Below, in pieces: positions 19,317 to 27,605 of a stretch of DNA of 64,000 bases (position 1 is the stretch's first letter; each line of letters opens with the position of its first letter). The position numbers and the translations under genes are program-made. The notes below the pieces were generated by a model. The model did not search any database. It was given only the letters and a program-made list of their open reading frames with translations, and had not been told where the DNA came from. Origin of the DNA: Acidobacteriaceae bacterium (GTDB taxonomy: Bacteria; Acidobacteriota; Terriglobia; Terriglobales; Acidobacteriaceae); NCBI GenBank assembly GCA_003134855.1, contig PLCS01000009.1:204327-268326 (forward strand), read 5' to 3'.

Positions 19317-19372
19317 GCCACCCCTGTTCCTCGGTGGACAGGAAGCGAAGCCAGCCGTGAAGGGCTGGCTTC
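19317..19372 (+). promoter_or_regulatory. Structured leader upstream of threonine aldolase
   Basis: CCACC can pair with GGTGG and CCTGT with ACAGG in an interleaved (pseudoknot-like) arrangement within 19317-19342. This is followed by a perfect 10-bp hairpin, GAAGCCAGCC / GGCTGGCTTC (19347-19372). The structure ends 24 nt before the start codon. It matches no riboswitch class I can name. Confidence 0.35.
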
Positions 19373-19396
19373 AGTGTTTGTGCTCAAGAAAGGCTG

Positions 19397-20443
19397 ATGA
19401 CCATGCCAACCATCATCGATCTTCGTTCGGATACAGTGACGCGGCCCACAGTGGAGATGCGCGCGGCAATGGCCGCGGCTGAGGTGGGCGACGACGTTTA
19501 CGGCGAAGACCCCACCGTCAACCTATTGGAGCGGTGCGCGGCGGAGCGCTTCAGCCGCGAGGCGGCGCTCTTTGTGCCCACCGGAACCATGGGCAACCAG
19601 ATCGCCATCCGCCTGCACACCCAGCCCGGTCAGGAGGTGATCGCCGAGTCGCGCGCGCACATCATGGACTGGGAGATGGCCACCACAGCGGTCTTCTCCG
19701 GCTGCCTGATCCGTGCCGTCCATGCTGAGAGCGGCACTTTGACCTGGAAGCAGATTGAACCGGCGATCTTCGCGCGCGGAGCCTTTCGCGCGGCTACCGG
19801 CCTCATCGAAATAGAAAACACCGCCAACCTGGCCGGCGGGCGCTGCACGCGCCTGGAGGCTCTTAAGGAGATTTGGGCCGGGGCAAAAGAGCGCAAGCTC
19901 GCCCTCCACCTGGACGGGGCGCGCATCTTCAATGCGGCTACGTCGCTGGGCGTGGATGTGCGGGATCTGAGCAGCGGCTTCGATACGGTAATGTTCTGCC
20001 TCTCGAAGGGGCTGGGCGCGCCGGTGGGATCCATGCTGGTTGGCTCGGCGGAGTTGATGGCGCAGGCGCGGATTTATCGAAAAGCGTTGGGTGGCGGAAT
20101 GCGGCAGGCGGGCATCCTGGCTGCGGCTGGGTTAATCGCGCTGGAGCAGGGGCCGAAGAGGCTGCACGAGGACCACGCCAACGCCCGCCTGCTGGCCGAG
20201 GCGCTGGCCGGCATGGACAGCGTGGAGATCGACCTCGATGCGGTCGAGACCAACATCGTGATCTTCCGCCTGACGGGCGGGCTGAGGGCGGAGGAGCTGT
20301 CGGCGCGGCTCAAGGCGCGCGGCATCCTGGCCAACTCTGTCGGGCCGGATGCGATGCGGCTGGTCACGCACCTCGACGTGGACCGCGCGGCCTGTGTCGC
20401 GGCAGCCGAAGCGCTGACCGAGGAGATCGAAGCGGGGTCGTGA
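19397..20443 (+). CDS. ltaE: Low-specificity L-threonine aldolase
   Basis: A 348-residue PLP enzyme cleaving L-threonine or allo-threonine to glycine and acetaldehyde. Diagnostic segments: [12 protein letters not shown] at the N-terminus, [37 protein letters not shown] (Asp binding the PLP ring nitrogen), and [13 protein letters not shown] with the Schiff-base lysine. Length and order are standard. An ATG at 19403 is an alternative start. The last 39 bases plus downstream sequence are duplicated at 21050 onwards, leaving an orphan copy of the C-terminal codons there. A structured leader lies upstream. Confidence 0.93.
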   Translation: MTMPTIIDLRSDTVTRPTVEMRAAMAAAEVGDDVYGEDPTVNLLERCAAERFSREAALFVPTGTMGNQIAIRLHTQPGQEVIAESRAHIMDWEMATTAVFSGCLIRAVHAESGTLTWKQIEPAIFARGAFRAATGLIEIENTANLAGGRCTRLEALKEIWAGAKERKLALHLDGARIFNAATSLGVDVRDLSSGFDTVMFCLSKGLGAPVGSMLVGSAELMAQARIYRKALGGGMRQAGILAAAGLIALEQGPKRLHEDHANARLLAEALAGMDSVEIDLDAVETNIVIFRLTGGLRAEELSARLKARGILANSVGPDAMRLVTHLDVDRAACVAAAEALTEEIEAGS

Positions 20444-20624
20444 GCGCAGAAACGATGATCTGAGCAATTCGATACACACGAGAGGAAAGCGTTGGTGGTA
20501 CAAAAAGCGTGGGTGCGATTCCTGAGGGGACCGCAACTAATTTTGCCTCTCAACGTTTGATTCATCAACAGGCCGGAAGACGGTCATGATTCCGGCAACC
20601 CAAACCCAGGAGATTTGATTCATC

Positions 20625-20915
20625 GTGAAAAAGATTGCACTGGCACTGTTGCTCGCTCTCACTCTATGCCCTGTGGCATCGTTTGCGCAGATCGCGATTC
20701 GCATCGGGCCGCCGCCACGCATGCACGAAGAACGCGGCCGGGCTCCCGATCGTGGTTACGTGTGGATCGCGGGCTATCACCGCTACGATAACGACCACTA
20801 CGTCTGGGTTCCAGGCGAGTGGCGGCGTCCGGAACATCCTGGTCAGCGCTGGGTCGCCCACAAGTGGGTCCACCGCGGCGATCATTATGAGATGCAGGAA
20901 GGTCACTGGCGGTAG
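20625..20915 (+). CDS. Small exported YXWGXW-type protein, paralogue 1
   Basis: 96 residues from GTG 20625. The signal peptide is KKIALALLLALTLCPVASFAQ. The mature part is basic and aromatic: RGYVWIAGYHRYDNDHYVWVPGEW, then PGQRWVAHKWVHRGDHYEMQEGHW. The repeated Y-x-W...G-x-W pattern is that of the YXWGXW repeat family of small periplasmic or surface proteins of unknown function. AGGAG lies upstream at somewhat long spacing. The paralogue at 21268 is about 80% identical by eye. A strong hairpin terminator follows directly. Confidence 0.8.
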   Translation: MKKIALALLLALTLCPVASFAQIAIRIGPPPRMHEERGRAPDRGYVWIAGYHRYDNDHYVWVPGEWRRPEHPGQRWVAHKWVHRGDHYEMQEGHWR

Positions 20916-20932
20916 ATTGCCCCTTCAACCAA

Positions 20933-20966
20933 CAGAAAAAGCGGGGCGCCTGCCCCGCTTTTTCTG
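20933..20966 (+). terminator. Rho-independent terminator of YXWGXW gene 1
   Basis: AGAAAAAGCGGGGC pairs with GCCCCGCTTTTTCT around a short GCCT loop. The T run follows the GC stem, and the A run on the other arm makes it work in both directions. Confidence 0.92.
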
Positions 20967-21267
20967 CGCCTCATCCAAAAAGCCTGTTGAGGATTGCAGG
21001 ATCACTCCCTTGGCGCAAACGCAAAGTCACGCTAAGGATGGGTCACAAGGCCGAGGCACTGACTGAGGAGATCGAAGCGGGGTCGTAAGAGCCGAAAAAC
21101 CGGCAGAGCAATCCGGTACATCGAAGCAGGAGCCAGGGGCGTAGAAATAGTGTGAGTGCGGTTTGCAATGAATGCGCAATTATTTTTGCCGCACAATGTT
21201 GAATTTATCAACCATCCGGAACGCGCAAGTAGCCCCGGAAACACAAAGTCCCTGGAGGACTCGATTC

Positions 21268-21561
21268 ATGATGAAGAAGATTGCACTGGCTCTGTTAATT
21301 GCTCTCACTCTATGCCCTGTGGCTTCGTTTGCGCAGGTCGCGATTCGCATCGGCCCGCCGCATCGCGTCTACGAAGACCGCGGCCGTCCTCCGGAGCGGG
21401 GTTATGTATGGACCGGAGGCTATCACCGCTACGATGGCGACCACTACGTCTGGACTCCCGGCCGCTGGCAGCGTCCGGAACATCCTGGTCAGCGCTGGGT
21501 TGCTCACCGCTGGAGGCATCGCGGCGATCATTATGAGATGGAGGAAGGGCACTGGCGTTAG
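21268..21561 (+). CDS. Small exported YXWGXW-type protein, paralogue 2
   Basis: 97 residues from ATG 21268, supported by GGAGG 9 nt upstream. The longer frame from 21172 has no such site. Signal peptide MMKKIALALLIALTLCPVASFAQ, then RGYVWTGGYHRYDGDHYVWTPGRW and PGQRWVAHRWRHRGDHYEMEEGHW. Differences from paralogue 1 are mostly conservative, so both copies are under constraint. Function unknown, probably periplasmic or surface. Confidence 0.82.
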   Translation: MMKKIALALLIALTLCPVASFAQVAIRIGPPHRVYEDRGRPPERGYVWTGGYHRYDGDHYVWTPGRWQRPEHPGQRWVAHRWRHRGDHYEMEEGHWR

Positions 21562-21578
21562 ATTGTACTTTCAACCAA

Positions 21579-21612
21579 CAGAAAAAGCGGGGCGCTTGCC
21601 CCGCTTTTTCTG
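21579..21612 (+). terminator. Bidirectional terminator between YXWGXW gene 2 and the acetyltransferase gene
   Basis: Same stem as at 20933-20966 with one loop base changed (GCTT). It lies between convergent genes and has A and T runs on both sides, so it can serve both. Confidence 0.92.
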
Positions 21613-21643
21613 TATTACCTCACGCGAGCGGATCGGATGCCAA

Positions 21644-22105
21644 TCAAAGAACTTTGCGATAAGCGATGAATCCGGATTTTTCCGCTACTTTGTCGTACAA
21701 CTTCATCGCCGTAGTATTGGTCTCGTGGGTGAGCCAATATACCCGGCTTGCGCCCGCCTTCTCCGCGCGTCGGTAGACTTCTTGAATGAGCGCGCGTCCG
21801 ACTCCCTTGCCTCGCGCGGGTTCCAGAGTGAACAGGTCCTGCAGGTAGCAGTATGGCCCAGGCGCATTGGTAGTCCGGTGAAAAATGAAATGCGCCAAGC
21901 CGACGAGATGGCCCTCCTGCTCCGCGACTAGGGCATACATAGGTTCATAGCCATCGAAAAATCTCGACCAGGTCAGCTCGGTGATTGCGTCCGGCAACGC
22001 TGTTTCTCCCTTGTGGCCGTAAAACGCGTTATAGCCATCCCAGAGCACTTTCCATGCGGCAAAATCGCCTTGTTCGACTGCTCGCACCAAGGTATTGTCA
22101 ATCAT
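21644..22105 (-). CDS. GNAT-family N-acetyltransferase
   Basis: 153 residues from ATG 22105, with GGAGAG 6-7 nt upstream. A longer start at 22147 would overlap the mrp stop. The acetyl-CoA loop is in LFTLEPARGKGVGRALIQEV (the Q/R-x-x-G-x-G/A signature as RGKGVG), preceded by the beta-4 strand YCYLQDL and followed by the motif B region VYWLTHETNTTAMKLYDK. The acceptor is unknown. It is 28 nt downstream of mrp and may be cotranscribed. Confidence 0.87.
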   Translation of the reverse strand: MIDNTLVRAVEQGDFAAWKVLWDGYNAFYGHKGETALPDAITELTWSRFFDGYEPMYALVAEQEGHLVGLAHFIFHRTTNAPGPYCYLQDLFTLEPARGKGVGRALIQEVYRRAEKAGASRVYWLTHETNTTAMKLYDKVAEKSGFIAYRKVL

Positions 22106-22133
22106 CGTCGGCTCTCCGTGGTGTGGCTTTGTT

Positions 22134-22964
22134 CTAGCTGATTTCAATCACATCGGTAGCCGCGGCAGCCGCGGTCTCGGCTTGCTCCATTAGCTTTTCC
22201 GCCACGGCATAGAACTCGGCCGCCTGCGGGCTCTTGGGTCCGGCCAGCGCGACGGGCAGTCCGCGGTCGCCGCCCTCGCGGATGGCGGGAACCAGCTCAA
22301 TCGACCCCAGAAAGGGAACGCCGAATTGCTTGGCCGTCCGCTCGGCGCCGCCACGGGAGAAGATGTCGATCTCCTGGTGGCAATGCGGGCAGGTGAAGTG
22401 GCTCATGTTCTCGACGATGCCCAGCACCTCGACATTGACCTGCGCGAACATCTCCAGCGCCTTGCGCGCGTCTTGCAGGGCCACGTCGCTGGGCGTGCTG
22501 ACGACCACCGCGCCTGTCAGCGGGACGGTCTGGACCAGGGAGATGACCACGTCGCCGGTGCCCGGAGGCAGATCGACGACGAGATAGTCCAGCTCGCCCC
22601 AGTCGACTTGCTGGAGGAACTGGCGGATGATCTGGTGCAGCATCGGTCCGCGCATCACCAGCGGCTTGTCGCCGGGGGAGATGTAGCCGATGGAGATGGT
22701 CTTCACGCCATGGGTTTCGTTGGGCTGGATGCGGTTGTCCTCGCCTACAACTGGCTGCTTGGCCGAACCCATCATCAGCGGCACATTGGGTCCGTAGATG
22801 TCGGCGTCTATGAGGCCCACGCGCTGGCCGAGCCGCGAGAGCGCAATGGCCAGGTTGACGGCGACGGTGGTTTTGCCCACGCCGCCCTTTCCGGAACCGA
22901 TGGCGACGATCTTGGATACGCCCGGCAATGCTACGGGCGCGGGCATGGCGGGTGAATGAGCCAT
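22134..22964 (-). CDS. mrp: Mrp/NBP35-family iron-sulfur carrier ATPase
   Basis: About 276 residues. Deviant Walker A GSGKGGVGKTT at 23-33, switch region DADIYGPNVP, VVDLPPGTGD, and the CxxC pair FTCPHCHQEI that binds the bridging [4Fe-4S] cluster at the dimer interface. The family delivers clusters to apoproteins. The N-terminal DUF59 domain of many Mrp proteins is absent, as in the short ApbC form. ATG 22964 is preferred over TTG 22988. Given the many Fe-S proteins in this window a maturation role fits, but that is inference. Confidence 0.92.
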   Translation of the reverse strand: MAHSPAMPAPVALPGVSKIVAIGSGKGGVGKTTVAVNLAIALSRLGQRVGLIDADIYGPNVPLMMGSAKQPVVGEDNRIQPNETHGVKTISIGYISPGDKPLVMRGPMLHQIIRQFLQQVDWGELDYLVVDLPPGTGDVVISLVQTVPLTGAVVVSTPSDVALQDARKALEMFAQVNVEVLGIVENMSHFTCPHCHQEIDIFSRGGAERTAKQFGVPFLGSIELVPAIREGGDRGLPVALAGPKSPQAAEFYAVAEKLMEQAETAAAAATDVIEIS

Positions 22965-23012
22965 TGTCTCTGATTGCTCCTTTGGCAAACCTTGTTGTTC
23001 TTCTGATGCTCT

Positions 23013-23579
23013 TCACTGCGCTGGCGGTTCAGCGGCTGCCGCGTCTTCCAGTGGGGCGTGGGCCAGCTTCTCCTGCTTGCGGCGCGCATGCTCGGCCTCG
23101 CGATGCTCGCGGCGCAACAGCGCATCGGCGTAGTGGCGCTGCTCCTCGGCCGTCTCCGGGATCACCTCGGGGACGCGCACCCTCCGGCCCTCCTTATCGA
23201 TGGCGACAAAGACCAGGAAGGCGCTGGCCACGTGCAGCAGCTCTCCGGTCTGCGGGGCTTCCGTCCATGCCTTGACGCCCACCTCCATCGAGGTGGTGAA
23301 AGCGCGGTTGACGCTGGAGCGCAGGATGACCAGATCGCCCAGATGCACCGGGCGGATGAAGTCAATGTGGTCCATCGACGCGGTCACCATGTAGGTGCGC
23401 GCGTGCCGGTAGGCGGCCATTGCGCCGGTCATATCAATGAAGTGCATCAGCCGTCCGCCCAGCAAATTGCCCAGGACGTTGGTGTCGTTGGGCAGGACGA
23501 TCTCAGTCATCTCCGACTGCGAACTGGCGACGGTGCGGGGTATGAGGCTGGAGGCTGGGGTAACATCAGAAGGGTTCAT
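23013..23579 (-). CDS. Acyl-CoA thioesterase (hotdog fold)
   Basis: A 188-residue hotdog-fold protein of the YciA/BFIT type. EIVLPNDTNVLGNLLGGRLMHFID contains the conserved N-x-x-G...GG helix start with the catalytic Asp/Asn region. VTASMDHIDFIRPVHLGDLV and VEVGVKAWTE-like strands follow. The C-terminal tail is Arg/Glu-rich and probably flexible. It would hydrolyse acyl-CoA to free acid and CoA. It precedes mrp by about 48 nt on the same strand. Confidence 0.88.
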   Translation of the reverse strand: MNPSDVTPASSLIPRTVASSQSEMTEIVLPNDTNVLGNLLGGRLMHFIDMTGAMAAYRHARTYMVTASMDHIDFIRPVHLGDLVILRSSVNRAFTTSMEVGVKAWTEAPQTGELLHVASAFLVFVAIDKEGRRVRVPEVIPETAEEQRHYADALLRREHREAEHARRKQEKLAHAPLEDAAAAEPPAQ

Positions 23580-23639
23580 CTTGGTTCTGCTCCGTACAAA
23601 GGCTTGCGCCTCAAGTGTACACTCCGGCGGATAGAATGA

Positions 23640-23948
23640 AGCAGGCGGCGGACGGCCTGAAGGCGCGCACAGTACTTTCCAGCAATGGCGAACAGTTCTT
23701 TACTGCTAATTTGTAGATTATTTCGAGGTTTTTCCACAGTGTTTTTATACTTTATGCAACGCTGGTGAAAGGCACCCTCCTCTCTATTCTATAGTGAAAG
23801 CCGTTTGAGCCTATCGCGGAAATATGTGTTTTGTGCAACGATAAAAATGTATGAAACCCTTTGTTTTCATTGAAATTCCCGTATGAAACGCCTTGACTAA
23901 TGTGGCGAACTAAGTAATCGTTAGTTCTTAAGGAAGGTGCGTGACCGG
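23640..23948. other. AT-rich intergenic stretch with a possible promoter
   Basis: About 300 nt with no gene, visibly more AT-rich than neighbours, containing many T runs. TTGACT at about 23893 and TAATCG 16 nt later form a weak promoter facing the small gene at 23949. No transposase remnant or repeat pair was seen. Confidence 0.35.
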
Positions 23949-24200
23949 ATGGGAAAGAATGATAGTACCCCTAATGACAAGGCTGACCAAATCCTTCGTC
24001 AGATGCGCGAGGATACCGGATCGAAGAAGCATCTCGACCAAATCAAGCTCAGGGCGCAAAAAGCCTTGAACAAGGCTGTAGATGCGAGAGACGAAGATGC
24101 TTTTGTGGCAGCTCTTGGCGTTTTGGGAATCAATCCTGAGAGTGCGGTCGGACGTGCGCACCTGCAAGGCTTCCGGCAGCTTCCACCAAAGCGCTATTGA
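23949..24200 (+). CDS. Small hypothetical protein (83 aa)
   Basis: ATG 23949 follows AAGGAAGG. GTG 23937 is an alternative. The protein is charged and helical (LRQMREDTGSKKHLDQIKLRAQKALNKAVDARDEDAF), followed by VAALGVLGINPESA. It is soluble with no recognised domain. Composition is lower in GC than surrounding genes, and the 3' end overlaps the convergent gene by 7 nt. Possibly accessory. Confidence 0.45.
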   Translation: MGKNDSTPNDKADQILRQMREDTGSKKHLDQIKLRAQKALNKAVDARDEDAFVAALGVLGINPESAVGRAHLQGFRQLPPKRY

Positions 24201-24388
24201 AGGTGGGCGACGGCTTTTTCCGCAGCGGCGACGGCCTTTTCGCGCTCTTCTTCGCTCATCGAATCGAGCGAGGCGGAGACAGAGACCATAACTCCGGCAA
24301 GGAAATCGTCTTCTGCCGTTTTCGCTGGGGTTTTCCTGAACTTGGAGGAGCGAAATGTTTGGAGGCGTGGCTGGGCTTGGGTTGCCAT
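24194..24388 (-). CDS. Small hypothetical protein (64 aa), convergent overlap
   Basis: ATG 24388 has GAGGAG at 9 nt, which decides the start. The sequence is MATQAQPRLQTFRSSKFRKT, then an acidic, helical half (DDFLAGVMVSVSASLDSMSEEEREKAV). No known family. Strong ribosome site and amphipathic helix support a real small protein. It shares its last 7 nt with the convergent gene. Confidence 0.5.
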   Translation of the reverse strand: MATQAQPRLQTFRSSKFRKTPAKTAEDDFLAGVMVSVSASLDSMSEEEREKAVAAAEKAVAHLQ

Positions 24389-24487
24389 GTGGAATTTCTC
24401 CTCAATTTCGATCATACTCCAATATCCTGCGCTTTATCCACACATCTCATATCAGAACTAGACAGAACCAGGCCCCAAAGGAGCAAC

Positions 24488-24799
24488 ATGGACAAGATCG
24501 CCGGCCTCAAAGAGATTCTGGAACTCGACCCGAAGAACAGCTTTGCCCGCTATGGACTGGCGATGGAACTGGCAGGCCGCGGCGAGACGGCTGCGGCGCT
24601 GGCCGAGTTCGATACGCTCACGGCCAACGATCCCGGCTACACGGCCGGCTACTTTATGGCCGCGCAGACGCTGGCCGCGGCGGGCCGCGCCTCCGAGGCA
24701 ATCGAACGGCTGAAACAAGGCATCTTCTCCGCCGAGCGAAGCGGCAATCGCCATGCCGTCAGCGAGATGCAGGCCATGCTCGACGAACTGGACAGGTAG
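24488..24799 (+). CDS. TPR-like repeat protein (103 aa)
   Basis: ATG 24488 is preceded by AAAGGAG. Two to three helical hairpins of tetratricopeptide type are visible: LKEILELDPKNSFARYGLAMEL, then TAAALAEFDTLTANDPGYTAGYFM, then ASEAIERLKQGIF. The conserved Ala/Gly/Tyr positions and D-P at the turns fit the TPR consensus. Probably a cytoplasmic protein-binding scaffold. The partner is unknown. Confidence 0.75.
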   Translation: MDKIAGLKEILELDPKNSFARYGLAMELAGRGETAAALAEFDTLTANDPGYTAGYFMAAQTLAAAGRASEAIERLKQGIFSAERSGNRHAVSEMQAMLDELDR

Positions 24800-24928
24800 G
24801 TTTATCGCCGGATGCGGTCGCCGGGGCGAATTTCCGCGAAGGTAAAAATGTGATTTTCTTCGCAAAACGTAATCCTTTTCCCGCCCGGAGGTAATCATTC
24901 ACGCCCGCGATGCATCTATACTGGAATC

Positions 24929-25918
24929 ATGGCCAAGTATTCGATCGTAGTGCCGTTTAATAATGAAGAGGAGAATGTCACCGCCCTTTATGCGCGCCTC
25001 AAGCAGGTGATGGAGCAGGTGGGCGAGAGTTATGAGCTGGTGCTGGTGGACGATGGCTCGTGCGATCATACCTATAAGCTGCTGGAAGAGATTGCCGCGG
25101 TGGATAGCCGCGTGCTGGTCATCAAGCTGCGCCGCAACTTCGGCCAGACCTCGGCGCTAGCAGCCGGCTTCGATCATGCCACCGGCGAGTTCATTTTGGC
25201 CATGGACGGCGACCTCCAGCACGACCCCAACGACATTCCCCACTTTCTGGAAAAGCTCGCCGAGGGCTATGACGTGGTCAGTGGCTGGCGCAAGGAGCGC
25301 GTGGACAATTTTATGATGCGCCGCATCCCCTCGGGTTGCGCCAACTGGCTGATGGCCAAGCTCTCCGGCGTCGCGATCCACGACTTCGGCACCACCTTCA
25401 AGGCCTATCGCCGCGAGGTGATTCAGAGCATTCCGCTCTACGGCGAGATGCACCGCTTCATTCCCGCGCTGGCCAGCTGGTTTGGCGCGTCCATCTGCGA
25501 GATTCCCATCCGCAACGTAAATCGCGAGCGGGGCAGAAGCCATTACGGCATCGGGCGCACGATGGGCGTCCTCTTCGACCTGCTGACCATCCGCTTCCTG
25601 CTCAAGTACATGACCCGCCCGCTGCACTTTTTCGGCACCCTGGGCATACTGAGTATGCTGACGGGCAGTCTCCTCTCGGCCACGCTGATCGGCCAAAAAC
25701 TGCTTTATCACAACTGGAGCTTGATGGAGCAGCACGGGCCGCTGGTGGTGATTGCCGGGGTACTGATTGTCGCCGGCATTCAATTGCTGGCTATCGGCCT
25801 GCTGGGCGAGTTGCAGGTGCGCCACTACCACACCAGCCAGCATCGCGCCCCCTACGCCATCGCCCACATGGTGCGCCTGCAAGCCTCGGAAGAGCCGAGC
25901 ATGCTGCCGGAAGCGTGA
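24929..25918 (+). CDS. GT2 glycosyltransferase, polyprenol-phosphate sugar synthase type
   Basis: 329 residues. GT-A domain with VDDGSCDHT, FGQTSALAAGFDHATG, and the metal site MDGDLQHDP. Then YDVVSGWRKERVD and HDFGTTFKAYRREV. Two hydrophobic spans at the C-terminus (about 230-255 and 265-290) match the DPM1/ArnC/GtrB group that links a sugar nucleotide to undecaprenyl phosphate. It would supply lipid-linked sugars for enzymes such as the GT87 or GT39 proteins here, which is inference. A heptad array follows the stop. Confidence 0.88.
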   Translation: MAKYSIVVPFNNEEENVTALYARLKQVMEQVGESYELVLVDDGSCDHTYKLLEEIAAVDSRVLVIKLRRNFGQTSALAAGFDHATGEFILAMDGDLQHDPNDIPHFLEKLAEGYDVVSGWRKERVDNFMMRRIPSGCANWLMAKLSGVAIHDFGTTFKAYRREVIQSIPLYGEMHRFIPALASWFGASICEIPIRNVNRERGRSHYGIGRTMGVLFDLLTIRFLLKYMTRPLHFFGTLGILSMLTGSLLSATLIGQKLLYHNWSLMEQHGPLVVIAGVLIVAGIQLLAIGLLGELQVRHYHTSQHRAPYAIAHMVRLQASEEPSMLPEA

Positions 25919-25921
25919 ACG

Positions 25922-25948
25922 ACAGGGAACAGGGAACAGGGAATAGAA
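25922..25948 (+). repeat. Post-stop heptanucleotide array 4
   Basis: CAGGGAA units (GGGAACA x2, GGGAATA) begin 3 nt after the stop of the GT2 gene (25916-25918). Confidence 0.8.
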
Positions 25949-26043
25949 GAGCCCCGCTCGGGAGTTGACTGGGCGGGGCATGTCGCTTTTTGCTCCCGTT
26001 TGGTGTTGAATACCGATAGAATTGCTCCAGGAGGCGCCTCGAC

Positions 26044-26253
26044 ATGATGTTTCACGTAACTCTGGAGCCAGCCGAAGACGGCTGGATTGTCGCCGAGTGT
26101 CCCGCCCTTCCCGGCTGCGTTTCTCAGGGACGAGATGAGAAGGAAGCGCTGGAGAACATCCGGGAAGCCATCACAGCCTGGATGTGGGCTGAAGACCAGA
26201 AGGCGACCCGGCTAGCGCCGTCGCATCTCTCTTCCATCGTGGTAGCGGTTTAA
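26044..26253 (+). CDS. hicB: HicB-like antitoxin
   Basis: 69 residues. FHVTLEPAEDGWIVAECPALPGCVSQG is the HicB partial RNase-H fold (strand, E-D-G-W, then P-x-L-P-G-C). EALENIREAITAWMWA is the following helix. It lacks a C-terminal DNA-binding domain, as in the short HicB form. It lies 3 nt before hicA. An ATG at 26047 is equally possible. Confidence 0.88.
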   Translation: MMFHVTLEPAEDGWIVAECPALPGCVSQGRDEKEALENIREAITAWMWAEDQKATRLAPSHLSSIVVAV

Positions 26254-26256
26254 TCG

Positions 26257-26478
26257 ATGGGCAAGCTCACAAACATCTCTGGCAAGGAAGCCGCCAAGGC
26301 GTTTGGCCGCGCGGGGTGGGAAGTCGTGGGCCAGGTAGGAAGCCATCTGGTCCTGAGCAAGCCCTCTCAGCGCGCCAATCTCTCCATCCCTCAGCATAAA
26401 GAACTCTCCGTCGGAACCCTTCGGTCGTTGATTCGCGCTGCCGGTATGACGGTCGATGAGTTTTTGGGGTTGCTGTAA
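26257..26478 (+). CDS. hicA: HicA-like mRNA interferase toxin
   Basis: 73 residues of double-stranded-RNA-binding-like fold. GKEAAKAFGRAGWEVVGQVGSHLVLSK carries the catalytic His30 (GSH), then LSIPQHKELSVGTLRSLIRAAGMTVDEFLGLL. Length and motif order are typical. The antitoxin gene comes first here, the reverse of the most common hicA-hicB order. Confidence 0.9.
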   Translation: MGKLTNISGKEAAKAFGRAGWEVVGQVGSHLVLSKPSQRANLSIPQHKELSVGTLRSLIRAAGMTVDEFLGLL

Positions 26479-26633
26479 TTCCGCGCGTAAAATCTCCAAA
26501 ATGCTGACAGTGTCTCATCGCTATCAGGTGTGGCCGAGCAGGGCATCAGCCTCAATCGCCTAGCAAGCGCCAAGCTGACCGGGTAGCCCACCCCTTGCAC
26601 CCGCGCGCCCTCATGGTTCATCCTAAAACTGCG

Positions 26634-27602
26634 ATGAAAGCGATACAGATTCACGAGACAGGCGGGCCGGAGGTTCTTACGCTGGCCGATTTGCCCATCC
26701 CCCAGCCGGGGCCGGGGCAGGTGTTGATCCGTGTGGAAGCTGTCGGGGTCAACTTCATTGAGGTCTACTTCCGCAACGGCGTCTACAAGGCCGCGCTGCC
26801 GCTCACCCTGGGCAGCGAGGCCGCGGGGACGGTCGAGGAGCTGGGTCCGGGCGTGACGGGTTTTGCCGCAGGAGACGCGGTGGCCTCGGTGAGCGTGCTG
26901 GGCAGCTACGCCGAGTACGCGCTGGTTCCGGCGGCGGCGCTGGTCAAAGTGCCGGAAGGCCTGACCATGCAGCAGGCCGCGGCGGCGCTGCTGCAAGGCA
27001 TGACCGCGCACTACCTCTCCCACTCCACCTTCCCGCTCAAGGCCGGCGACACCGCGCTGGTTCACGCCGGAGCCGGCGGCGTCGGCCTGCTGCTGACGCA
27101 GATGGCGGCCCGTCTGGGCGCGCGCGTGATTACGACTGTATCAACTGCGGAGAAAGCCGAACTCTCGCGCTCCGCCGGCGCATCCGATGTGATTCTTTAC
27201 ACCGAGAAGGACTTTGCGGCGGAAGTGAAGCGGCTCACCGGCGGCAAGGGCGTGGACGTGGTCTACGACTCGGTGGGCAAGACCACCTTCGAGGGCAGCC
27301 TGAACTGCCTGCGCCCGCGCGGGCTGCTGACGCTTTTTGGCGCATCCAGCGGCCCCGTCCCGCCCTTCGATCTGATTCATCTCAGCGGCAAGGGTTCGCT
27401 CTTCATCACACGCCCCACGCTCTGGCATTACGTGGCCACGCGCGCGGAGCTGGAGCAGCGCTCGGGCGATGTATTGGGCTGGGCCGCCAGGGGCGAGCTC
27501 AAGCTGCGCACTGAACACGTCTACCCGCTCTCCGAGGCCGCGCAGGCTCAGACCGACCTGGAAGACCGCAAGACGACCGGGAAGATACTGCTGGAGCCGT
27601 GA
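26634..27602 (+). CDS. qor: NADPH:quinone reductase-like medium-chain dehydrogenase
   Basis: 322 residues of the zinc-free MDR superfamily. The N-terminal GroES-like domain contains GVNFIEVYFRNGVY, and GSEAAGTVEELGPGV is the quinone oxidoreductase signature. The Rossmann loop is HAGAGGVGLLLTQMA at about 148-162. KGVDVVYDSVGKTTFEGSL and GSLFITRPTL follow. ATG 26634 gives the standard MKAIQIHETGGPEVL start. Likely reduces quinones or alpha,beta-unsaturated carbonyls with NADPH. A heptad array starts a few bases after the stop. Confidence 0.9.
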   Translation: MKAIQIHETGGPEVLTLADLPIPQPGPGQVLIRVEAVGVNFIEVYFRNGVYKAALPLTLGSEAAGTVEELGPGVTGFAAGDAVASVSVLGSYAEYALVPAAALVKVPEGLTMQQAAAALLQGMTAHYLSHSTFPLKAGDTALVHAGAGGVGLLLTQMAARLGARVITTVSTAEKAELSRSAGASDVILYTEKDFAAEVKRLTGGKGVDVVYDSVGKTTFEGSLNCLRPRGLLTLFGASSGPVPPFDLIHLSGKGSLFITRPTLWHYVATRAELEQRSGDVLGWAARGELKLRTEHVYPLSEAAQAQTDLEDRKTTGKILLEP

Positions 27603-27605
27603 AGA

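Larger units (their letters stand above)
20405..20966 (+). repeat. Segmental duplication, copy 1 (ltaE 3' end + YXWGXW gene + terminator)
   Basis: This 562-bp block is similar throughout to 21050-21612. It includes the last codons of ltaE, the intergenic region, the small exported-protein gene and its terminator. Coding parts and terminators are almost identical, and the leader is more diverged. Confidence 0.85.
21050..21612 (+). repeat. Segmental duplication, copy 2
   Basis: It starts with the orphan codons for [12 protein letters not shown] and a stop (TAA 21086-21088), without the body of ltaE, and ends with the second terminator. It marks a tandem duplication that included the gene's 3' end. 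Confidence 0.85.

Noticed and set aside
26480..26633. tRNA or structured RNA upstream of qor
   Set aside because: A GGCCGAGCAGG stretch hinted at a tRNA D-arm, but no acceptor, anticodon or T arm can be built.
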